DNA of 11,274 bases from Bacteroidetes/Chlorobi group bacterium ChocPot_Mid (GTDB taxonomy: Bacteria > Bacteroidota > Ignavibacteria > Kapaibacteriales > UBA2268). The notes under the pieces were generated by a model. That model did no database searches and was not told the origin of the DNA. It saw nothing but the letters and a program-made list of their open reading frames with translations. Below, in pieces: positions 1-6,834 of the stretch (position 1 is its first letter; every line of letters starts with the position of its first letter). The stretch spans positions 1 through 11,274 of the forward strand of contig RCNQ01000023.1 in assembly GCA_003731675.1 (NCBI GenBank), given 5' to 3'. A program made the translations under genes and the position numbers.

Positions 1-79
1 TCTTGATAAAAAAATACTATTTTCTTCAGAAAATCCTGAAAAGATGAAAATAGCTATCGAAAAAGTATTTAAGAAATAA
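1..79 (+). CDS. C-terminal tail of an unidentified upstream gene (partial)
   Basis: A reading frame runs open from the left edge to a TAA at 77-79 and encodes about 25 residues, ending in a lysine-rich amphipathic stretch (...MKIAIEKVFKK). The tail is too short to assign a family. It is probably real because the stop is only 14 bases before the next start, that gap is filled by a good ribosome binding site, and no other reading of the segment is better. It would then be the preceding member of the same operon. It could also be a chance open frame, since 25 codons proves little. Confidence 0.5.
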   Translation, partial: LDKKILFSSENPEKMKIAIEKVFKK

Positions 80-93
80 AAAAGGAGATTGTT

Positions 94-1863
94 ATGCAAA
101 TTAAAAATAAATTCTTAGTTTTAATTATTGTTTTTACAACAATGTTGTCTCAGCTGGCTTTTGCTTATCCTGATAATGAAATCAAACAAGCAATGAGAGA
201 TGAGATTAAAAGGACGTTAAATCAACTATACCTTGAAACATTAGAAAAGCCATATTATGTGGAATATTATCTGACTTTTTCGGACCCAACAACAGTTCAT
301 TCAACTCTTGGAGAAATTACGGAGTCAGAAAGTAATTCCGATGCGAGATTAACTGTTGGTTTAAGAATTGGAAATTATAAATTTGATAATTCTAATTATC
401 TGGATTTTGGTTTTAGATTCTTCGGAAGCGGTGATGACGAAGAAGGATTCAGAAACAGGAATATGCCACTTGAGTTGGATTACAAATCACTACGACGTGA
501 ACTATGGTTGGCAACAGATGCGGCTTACAAGCAGGAATCTGAAGTGTATTCGAAGAAGATTGCGAGTTTGAAAAACAGAATGAGGAAAGACACAACACAT
601 GATTTCTTAAAAATAGAACCAGAGATTTTGGCAGATACTACTGCTATTCCAAAAATTGACAAAGGAAAAATCGAAACAATATGCAAGAGTTTGTCTTCAA
701 TCTTCAAATCTTATCCTGAAATATTTCAATCATCTGCTGGTGTTGAATTTATTCCTGAAAGGACTTATTATGTAAATAGCGAAGGGCGTGAATTCATCAG
801 AACAGATTTTTATTTAGGTTTGGAAGTTGTAGCTTTCACACAATCTGATGATGGTATGATGCTTTCGGATTATTACACAGTATTTGTTCAAAGTCCAAAT
901 GACCTGCCCACATTGGATTCAATGACGAAAGCAGTAAGACAGCTTGCCGAAAATCTTAAAAAAAGCAGGAAGGCATCAACACTTGAAGAATCATACTCTG
1001 GACCTGTGCTTTTCGAAGGGCAAGCGGCGGCAGAATTGTTTGCTCAGGTTTTCGCACCAAATCTTGTTACTCAAAGGATGCCCATGACTGAAAGAGGTAT
1101 GCAGGAAAGTGATAGGTTTACAGCATTTCAGACAAAAATTGGCGGTCGGGTTCTTCCTGAATTCCTAAGTGTAACAGCAAATCCCGAAAAAGATAAATTC
1201 AATGGAACTTATATTTTTGGCTCATACAAGATTGATGACGACGGAGTTAAAGCAAAAAGCGTAAATCTTGTCGAAAAAGGTTATCTGAAAACTCTTCTTT
1301 CTTCGAGAGTGCCGACCCGTAGGGTAAGGGAAACCAACGGACACAGACGTGGTGGAGCACCTATGATTAGTGCATTATATATTACTTCCGACAAGGAACA
1401 TCAGAAATCAAGGAAAGATTTGAAAAATAAAATGCTCAAATTATGTAAGGATAGAGAACTTGAATTTGGAATTATTGTCCGCAAAGTATTAGACCAAAAC
1501 ATACTATACACAACTCTTTCGAGGATTTCGGCAGGGAGATATCCTGTCAGCAGGGGAGATAAGGAAATATCATTAATCGAAGTTGTTAAGATTTATCCAG
1601 ATGGGCGTGAAGAACCAATTAGAGGAGTAAAAGGAAAAGGATTGGGAGTAGCATCATTTAAAGATATTTTAGACGTAGGCAATAATACCTATATTATGAA
1701 TTACATTGCTCCGTCCATCACTTCGTCATATTATTCAGGTGGAAGTCAATGGATAGGAGCTACAATAGTATGTCCGGATTTGTTAATTGAGGATGCAGAG
1801 ATTAAACCAATGGAAGATGATTTTCCGAAGCCACCGTTAATTTCAAATCCAATTGCAAGATAA
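94..1863 (+). CDS. Secreted TldD/PmbA (TldE)-family protein lacking the HExxxH protease motif
   Basis: The TldD/PmbA fold is known from the TldD/TldE protease, which processes peptides such as microcin precursors and CcdA. Here residues 1-24 form a typical Sec signal peptide (two lysines, hydrophobic core, LAFA then YPDNE), so the product is exported. Family hallmarks are the LWLATDAAYK segment near residue 150, SGPVLFEGQAAAELFA near 304-317, and the C-terminal barrel with DGVKAKSVNLVEKGYLKTLL followed by TNGHRRGG (about 414-421). In catalytic TldD the HExxxH zinc motif follows the equivalent of VLFEGQAAAELF. Here that place reads FAQVFA (316-321), and no HExxxH occurs anywhere in the 589 residues. 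It is therefore probably a PmbA/TldE-like non-catalytic subunit or has another exported role. The ATG at 94 is supported by AAAGGAGA at 81-88. Its function and any catalytic partner are unknown; no second TldD gene is in the window. Confidence 0.82.
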   Translation: MQIKNKFLVLIIVFTTMLSQLAFAYPDNEIKQAMRDEIKRTLNQLYLETLEKPYYVEYYLTFSDPTTVHSTLGEITESESNSDARLTVGLRIGNYKFDNSNYLDFGFRFFGSGDDEEGFRNRNMPLELDYKSLRRELWLATDAAYKQESEVYSKKIASLKNRMRKDTTHDFLKIEPEILADTTAIPKIDKGKIETICKSLSSIFKSYPEIFQSSAGVEFIPERTYYVNSEGREFIRTDFYLGLEVVAFTQSDDGMMLSDYYTVFVQSPNDLPTLDSMTKAVRQLAENLKKSRKASTLEESYSGPVLFEGQAAAELFAQVFAPNLVTQRMPMTERGMQESDRFTAFQTKIGGRVLPEFLSVTANPEKDKFNGTYIFGSYKIDDDGVKAKSVNLVEKGYLKTLLSSRVPTRRVRETNGHRRGGAPMISALYITSDKEHQKSRKDLKNKMLKLCKDRELEFGIIVRKVLDQNILYTTLSRISAGRYPVSRGDKEISLIEVVKIYPDGREEPIRGVKGKGLGVASFKDILDVGNNTYIMNYIAPSITSSYYSGGSQWIGATIVCPDLLIEDAEIKPMEDDFPKPPLISNPIAR

Positions 1864-1904
1864 ATTAATAAATATGTTTTTAACAAATTGCTGATTTTGT
1901 AACT

Positions 1905-3095
1905 ATGAATGACATGACAAAAAAAGATGAACAAGGTGAAGAAATTATCCATCAGAAAATCAGTTACGATGGAACATATTTTTTAGTACTGATGCTAAAA
2001 TACAAATGGTTTTTAATTATAACTGTTTTTCTTGCAACAGCAGGAGCAACAGTATTTTCGCTATATATGCCAAATTGGTATTCAGCAAGTATCAATGCTG
2101 TTCCGTCAAAGTCTCAAAGCTCTCTTTTTGATAATGTCATAGGAGGAATTTCTTCAGCTTTAAAGGAATTTGGTATGACAAAACTTGGTGGTGCCGCTTC
2201 AACTGATAGCTACGATTTCATTGTTTTGATGCAAAGCAGAACAATTCAGGATTCGTTAATAGAAAAGTTCAATCTTGCAAAGGAGTACGACATTCCAGAT
2301 ACGGAACGGACAAAAATATATCAGGAACTTGACGACAACTTCGAAGTGACTTACGAGAAAGAAGGTAATTACACTGCAACAATTTATTCAAAAGACAAGT
2401 ACAAAGCTGTCGAAATGATTAATTATTTTATAGAATTGGTCAATCAAATTGCACAAAGGGTTTCAAAGGAAGATGCGACGATGAACAGGATTGTGCTTGA
2501 GAACAGAATCAGACAGACAGATTCAGTAGTGGCAGTAATTTCAGATTCTTTAGCAAGATATTCCAAGAAGAATTTTCTAATTTCTGTCGAAGAGCAGGCA
2601 AAGGCAAGTAGCTCAGCGTATGCTGATTTGAAATCGGAACTCATCAAACAGGAAACGGTATATGAAATGTACAAAAACCGTTTAGGGAGTAATGATGCTT
2701 ATACAAAAATGATGGCTGAGCTTGTTTCAAGTTTAAAGGACAAACTGGAAAAAGCAAAAGTTGAACCTGGTTTTGCCGGTAATTTTTCATTAGAAAATGC
2801 GACAGGTGTTGGTATCGAGTATATGCGGCTTTTAGCAGAATTTGAAACATTCACAAAAGTTAAAAGCATATTACTGCCAATGCTTGAAGAAGCAAAACTT
2901 GAGGAATCAAAAAAAGCACAGACTTTGATAATAATTGACCCGCCACGTGTTGCAGATAAAAAATCGCGTCCAAAAAGGTCGTTGATAGTTGCTGGTTCAG
3001 CACTCGGAACATTTGTATTGTGCATGGTTTTCATAATCATGTTTGACGGATACCGCAATTTTAAAAAAAGATATAATGCTTTAACAATTAATTAG
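1905..3095 (+). CDS. Wzz-type polysaccharide chain-length determinant / co-polymerase
   Basis: This is an inner-membrane polysaccharide co-polymerase that sets the chain length of a Wzy-made surface polysaccharide or acts in its export. The 396 residues show the family layout: a short cytoplasmic N-terminus, a first membrane helix at about 35-55 (WFLIITVFLATAGATV), a long periplasmic region with helical, charge-rich stretches (about 170-340), a Pro/basic segment before the membrane (DPPRVADKKSRPKR, 345-358), a second helix at about 359-380 and a short basic tail. No Walker motif or tyrosine cluster follows, so there is no fused BY-kinase domain. The gene lies 41 bases after the TldD-like gene and 23 bases before a Wzy-like gene, which fits a polysaccharide locus. 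No Shine-Dalgarno precedes the ATG at 1905; ATG 1914 is a possible alternative start. Which polymer it acts on cannot be told from the sequence. Confidence 0.85.
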   Translation: MNDMTKKDEQGEEIIHQKISYDGTYFLVLMLKYKWFLIITVFLATAGATVFSLYMPNWYSASINAVPSKSQSSLFDNVIGGISSALKEFGMTKLGGAASTDSYDFIVLMQSRTIQDSLIEKFNLAKEYDIPDTERTKIYQELDDNFEVTYEKEGNYTATIYSKDKYKAVEMINYFIELVNQIAQRVSKEDATMNRIVLENRIRQTDSVVAVISDSLARYSKKNFLISVEEQAKASSSAYADLKSELIKQETVYEMYKNRLGSNDAYTKMMAELVSSLKDKLEKAKVEPGFAGNFSLENATGVGIEYMRLLAEFETFTKVKSILLPMLEEAKLEESKKAQTLIIIDPPRVADKKSRPKRSLIVAGSALGTFVLCMVFIIMFDGYRNFKKRYNALTIN

Positions 3096-3118
3096 AAATC
3101 AGCATATTATTTCCAATT

Positions 3119-4540
3119 ATGTCAAATCCGATAACGTTGAATAGTGATTTTAATAATCTTTTGGGAAAGCAATCAATACCCATCGGATTAGCAATAATGT
3201 TTTTGATACTGACATTCGGTTTGATAGCATTTGGGACTATTGGTGAAAATTATTATATCTCCATAGCTGTATTTGCTACAATTCCTTTAGTCTTCTTAAT
3301 GATTCGTTATCCGAGGTTCTGGATTTATACGATATTGATTACAAATATCTACTTTTTTTACAGCAGGGACAAGGAAGTATCCGTTGTAGAAATATTAATA
3401 GCGATTCAATATCTTGGGACTTTAGCAATTTGGTTTTTTTGGGAAATACTTGTCAAGCGAGAAAAAATTATTAGAAATATCGCTGATTTGTTCTTTATGT
3501 TTTTCTTGTTTATTGTCATACTTAACGGAGTAATCGCATATCTGAATTCAGTGGAAATGCTTTATTGGGCTCGTGAAGCCGCTAACCTGTCACTTGTCTC
3601 GATTTATTTTCCGATAAGAAAATATTTTCCTGAAAAAAAGCACCTGAAAGTTTTGTTGATTATTTATTCAATAGTTGTAACTGTAAGTTCATTTCTGCAT
3701 TTGTACACTTACTCAAAAGTATTGCAAGGTGATTTATATTATGCCTATCAATTGATGCAAGGTATAAGAGTCAATCAGACACTTTTTACTGCTGCTGCTG
3801 TTTTTGGATTCGTATTTGCATTATATAATAAAAATAAAATTATCACAGTATTACTTATTCTTTTCACGAGTATATCAGTAATTGGATTGATAACTTCGTT
3901 CTCACGAACATTTTGGGTGATACTTTTAGCTCAACTTGTATTAGTTATTTTCTACCTTACGGGAAAACAGAGAGTAAAGCTTTTAATTTATAGTTTGATT
4001 GCAATAATAATATTATCATCAACATTGTTTTTTGCATTTGAAGAAAAATCAAAAGTAATGGTAAAACTGATAGAAAACCGATTTGTCTCAGCAGGAAAAG
4101 GGACAAAGGATATATCTGTTCAGGCACGTTTTGCTGAATATGAACAAGTGTGGAAAGGAATATATCAATATCCTCTTGGCGGCAACGGGCTTGCTCGTAA
4201 ATTTGACTTTTGGAATATACTTGATTCTCAAACCACTCACGCAAGATTTATACATAATGGATATTTGTTTATCATGTTCCGTATGGGTATTCCTGTTTTA
4301 ATTGTATTCTTAATACCATATTTCTATTACCTTGTGATAGGAGAGCGTTTGGCAAGAAAAAGCAAAGATGAATTTTTTCGTCTTTTAAGTATTGGTAGTT
4401 TTATGGCTATTTTATTAATGCTTATTTCAAATTTTACTGCTGCTCAGCTCATACAAAGGGAAGCAGTATTCGTAACAGCATTGGCATTTGCATTTATCGG
4501 AATAGCGTCAGATAAACAAAAGAGTGAGGTAATTGAATAA
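3119..4540 (+). CDS. O-antigen polymerase/ligase family membrane protein (Wzy_C, Wzy/WaaL-like)
   Basis: This is a polytopic inner-membrane protein that polymerises lipid-linked repeat units (Wzy) or ligates the polymer to an acceptor (WaaL type). The 473 residues hold around ten or more hydrophobic segments, starting at about residues 20-60. The Wzy_C signature includes the helix start with SFSRTFW (Arg263), a periplasmic loop with QARFAEYEQVWKGI and PLGGNGLA, and the conserved HNGYLF (His379-Asn380) followed by FRMGIPVLIVFL. It sits directly after the Wzz-like gene, which makes a Wzy partner likely. Polymerase and ligase cannot be separated by sequence alone. The start at 3119 has no Shine-Dalgarno but gives a sensible cytoplasmic N-terminus. 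The stop TAA overlaps the next ATG by one base, so translation of the two is probably coupled. It is not RodA/FtsW: I see no SEDS-family motifs. Confidence 0.85.
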   Translation: MSNPITLNSDFNNLLGKQSIPIGLAIMFLILTFGLIAFGTIGENYYISIAVFATIPLVFLMIRYPRFWIYTILITNIYFFYSRDKEVSVVEILIAIQYLGTLAIWFFWEILVKREKIIRNIADLFFMFFLFIVILNGVIAYLNSVEMLYWAREAANLSLVSIYFPIRKYFPEKKHLKVLLIIYSIVVTVSSFLHLYTYSKVLQGDLYYAYQLMQGIRVNQTLFTAAAVFGFVFALYNKNKIITVLLILFTSISVIGLITSFSRTFWVILLAQLVLVIFYLTGKQRVKLLIYSLIAIIILSSTLFFAFEEKSKVMVKLIENRFVSAGKGTKDISVQARFAEYEQVWKGIYQYPLGGNGLARKFDFWNILDSQTTHARFIHNGYLFIMFRMGIPVLIVFLIPYFYYLVIGERLARKSKDEFFRLLSIGSFMAILLMLISNFTAAQLIQREAVFVTALAFAFIGIASDKQKSEVIE

Positions 4541-6384
4541 TGGAAAGAATATCACTTGCCGGTGAAATATTTGATTCAAAAAAAAGGCAACTCATCTATA
4601 AAATTATGATTGCCGCATTTGCTGTCATATTTATTGGCAGGTTAGCTATAATGCAATTACTTCAAGGGGACATTTACAGGGCAGAGACAGAAACACAGGC
4701 GATAAAGCAAGTTGTAATAGAGCCATTCAGAGGCAATATGTTCGACAGGTACGGAAGATTGATTGTTCACAACGAGCCATCTTTCACTTTGACCATAACC
4801 AGAAGTGATTTCGTTTGGGAAACGCTTCCATTGCTTTGCCAGATACTTGAAAAAGATTCCAATGAAATCAAGCAAATATTATATGAATACCGTACGGTTT
4901 CAAAATTTACTCCGATAAAGATTTATAAGGACCTTGAATTTTCTAAGGTAGCTCTCATCGAGGAATATAACGATATCCTTTCTGGTGTTGATATAATTGT
5001 CGAGTCAAAAAGACTTTATGATTTACAACCGAGATTGGCACATGTGCTGGGATACAACAAACCAATTTCTTCATTTCAATTACAAAGTATGAGCTATTAC
5101 CGACCTGGCGATATAATAGGACAAACAGGGCTGGAAAGTTCTTATGAAGAACAGTTGCGAGGAAGCAAAGGAGTAAAATATATTGCAGTGAATAAATATG
5201 GTCAGAAAGTATCGAGCTTCGATAACGGGCGTCGTGATATTCCTGCGAGTAATGGATTTGATATTTACCTTACTATTGATACTGACCTGCAAAATAAGAT
5301 TGAAAGATTGCTCAGGGGTTGGAGAGGTGCTGTTGTTGCTATTGACCCTAACAACGGAGAAATTTTAGCGATGGCAAGTTCACCAGATTTTGACCCGAGA
5401 AATTTCAGCGGAAAAATCAGCTCTGATATTTATACCAGTTTAGTTACAAACAAGTATGCTCCAATGTATAACAGAGCAACTATGTCCAAATACTCTCCCG
5501 GTTCAACATGGAAAATGCTGATGGCAATTGCGGCTCTGAACGAAGGTATTATTGACGAAAAGACAAAAATCAGATGCAACGGTTCAATTAAACTTGGTTT
5601 CAGGACTTTCAAATGTCATGGTGCTCACGGTCCTATTAATGTACGGACAGCATTGAAAGTATCCTGCAATGTTTTTTTCTATGAATTGGGCATGCGACTT
5701 GGTCTGGAAAAAATTGAAAAATATAGCAGGATGTTTGGATTTGGTCAAAAGACTTATGTTGATTTACCGGATGAAAAACCTGGTTCTATACCCACTCTTG
5801 AGTGGGCAGAGAAAATGTTTGGTGATGCAGAAGTTCCGAAAGGTTACCTCGTGAATTTTGGTATCGGACAGGGAGAAGTATCTGCTACACCGTTACAAAT
5901 GGCTCAATATACGGCAACAATTGCTAACAAAGGGACATTGTATCAACCGCATATTGTACGTGCTGTTCACAATAACTTTACGGATAAAAAAGAACCTATT
6001 GCATACGACAGTAGAAAGCTACCAATTAGAAAAGAAATTTTTGATATAATCCAAAAAGGTATGTATGATGTTGTGAATGGTTATGGTGGAACAGCTACCA
6101 ATGCGAGTCTTCCCAAAATAAAAGTCTGCGGTAAAACAGGGACTGCCCAAAACATCGGGAGAGATCATTCATGGTTTGTTTGTTTCGCTCCGATGGATAA
6201 ACCAAAGATTGCTTTATGTGTAATGATTGAGAATGGAGGTTTCGGTAATGAAATTGCGGCTCCTATGGCAAGACAAATATTGTGGCACTACTTCAAAATG
6301 GATACACTTTATCTTCCAAATTACATCAATAGACCTGTTTCTGATTCGGTTGCCGCTGATTATTCTGTTCCGATAAGAGATTAA
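4540..6384 (+). CDS. mrdA: Penicillin-binding protein 2, class B transpeptidase (MrdA-type)
   Basis: This enzyme cross-links peptidoglycan stem peptides in the periplasm, normally for cell elongation together with the glycosyltransferase RodA. The 614 residues show a membrane anchor at about 19-40, the pedestal motif RGNMFDRYGRL (64-74), GQTGLESSYEEQLRGSKG (194-211), and the transpeptidase domain from about 260. The catalytic triad of motifs is complete: STWK with nucleophile Ser322 and Lys325, SCN at 375-377, and KTG at 532-534 followed by TAQ. Length and layout fit PBP2 better than FtsI, and no PASTA domain is present. Cys346, Cys359, His363 and Cys376 resemble the zinc site described in PBP2 enzymes. 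The start overlaps the previous stop (TAATG), with a GAGGT ribosome site at 4526-4530. The neighbours are polysaccharide genes; neither rodA nor mreCD is visible, although this gene often sits beside them. Confidence 0.93.
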   Translation: MERISLAGEIFDSKKRQLIYKIMIAAFAVIFIGRLAIMQLLQGDIYRAETETQAIKQVVIEPFRGNMFDRYGRLIVHNEPSFTLTITRSDFVWETLPLLCQILEKDSNEIKQILYEYRTVSKFTPIKIYKDLEFSKVALIEEYNDILSGVDIIVESKRLYDLQPRLAHVLGYNKPISSFQLQSMSYYRPGDIIGQTGLESSYEEQLRGSKGVKYIAVNKYGQKVSSFDNGRRDIPASNGFDIYLTIDTDLQNKIERLLRGWRGAVVAIDPNNGEILAMASSPDFDPRNFSGKISSDIYTSLVTNKYAPMYNRATMSKYSPGSTWKMLMAIAALNEGIIDEKTKIRCNGSIKLGFRTFKCHGAHGPINVRTALKVSCNVFFYELGMRLGLEKIEKYSRMFGFGQKTYVDLPDEKPGSIPTLEWAEKMFGDAEVPKGYLVNFGIGQGEVSATPLQMAQYTATIANKGTLYQPHIVRAVHNNFTDKKEPIAYDSRKLPIRKEIFDIIQKGMYDVVNGYGGTATNASLPKIKVCGKTGTAQNIGRDHSWFVCFAPMDKPKIALCVMIENGGFGNEIAAPMARQILWHYFKMDTLYLPNYINRPVSDSVAADYSVPIRD

Positions 6385-6815
6385 CTTTTTGACAATCTTA
6401 AAATTTCATCAAACTCTGCTTTCGTTATTGGCATTACAGATAATCTTGGCTGTTTCAAAAGTCCGATGGCTTTTAATAGATTATTTTTCTTAATGTCTTC
6501 AAGAGATACCTGTTGCTTAAAAGTCTTAAGTGGCTTGATTTCTACTGCTACCCAGTCTCCTTCGTTAGCTGTTGGGTCGTGGAAGTATTCATTTGAAATC
6601 TTTGCTACTCCCATTATTGCTTTTTCCAACTGACTATGATAAAACAGAACCATGTCGCCCTTCTTCATCAATTTCAGATTATTTCTTGCCTGATAATTTC
6701 TGACACCATCCCATTCAGTATATTTATCATGCAGTAGCATTTCCCAAGAATAAGTTTCAGGGTCAGATTTTACTAACCAATAATTCACACCAGTCTTTTT
6801 ATCAATTTTTGCCAT
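6381..6815 (-). CDS. EVE-domain protein (THYN1-like)
   Basis: EVE domains are PUA-like folds that bind modified nucleic acid bases. The stand-alone bacterial and THYN1-type proteins are cytosolic, and their physiological role is largely unsettled. Nearly the whole 144 residues form the domain: NYWLVKSDPETYSW (about 11-24), EWDGVRNYQARN (34-45), GDMVLFYHS (53-61), a GVAKI strand, the DWVAVEIKPLK segment and a C-terminal QPRLSVMPI. These are strong family hallmarks, and the length is normal for a single-domain member. An upstream in-frame ATG at 6845 exists but overlaps mutS2. I chose ATG 6815 because TGAGG lies 5 bases before it and the extra ten residues are not domain-like. It is the last gene of the yqeY-mutS2 unit, 19 bases after the mutS2 stop. 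Its own stop overlaps the stop of convergent mrdA. Confidence 0.9.
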   Translation of the reverse strand: MAKIDKKTGVNYWLVKSDPETYSWEMLLHDKYTEWDGVRNYQARNNLKLMKKGDMVLFYHSQLEKAIMGVAKISNEYFHDPTANEGDWVAVEIKPLKTFKQQVSLEDIKKNNLLKAIGLLKQPRLSVMPITKAEFDEILRLSKS

Positions 6816-6820
6816 AAATT

Positions 6821-6825
6821 CCTCA
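6821..6825 (-). promoter_or_regulatory. Ribosome binding site fixing the EVE gene start
   Basis: Read on the minus strand this is TGAGG, followed by AATTT and then ATG at 6815. It lies in the 19-base gap after mutS2 and selects ATG 6815 over the upstream in-frame ATG at 6845, which lies inside the mutS2 coding end. Confidence 0.7.
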
Positions 6826-6834
6826 TTTAAAATT

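Noticed and set aside
2699..3058. A 119-codon open frame on the minus strand inside the Wzz-like gene
   Set aside because: It is antisense to a well-supported coding region, has no recognisable domain and no ribosome site.
1905..3095. Wzz-like protein as a BY-kinase fusion (Wzc type)
   Set aside because: The protein ends 16 residues after the second membrane helix, with no Walker motifs or tyrosine-rich tail.
6378..6398. Weak hairpin (AGATT/AATCT) at the mrdA-EVE junction as a bidirectional terminator
   Set aside because: The stem has only five pairs, is AT-rich, has a long loop, and no T run follows on either strand in the right place.
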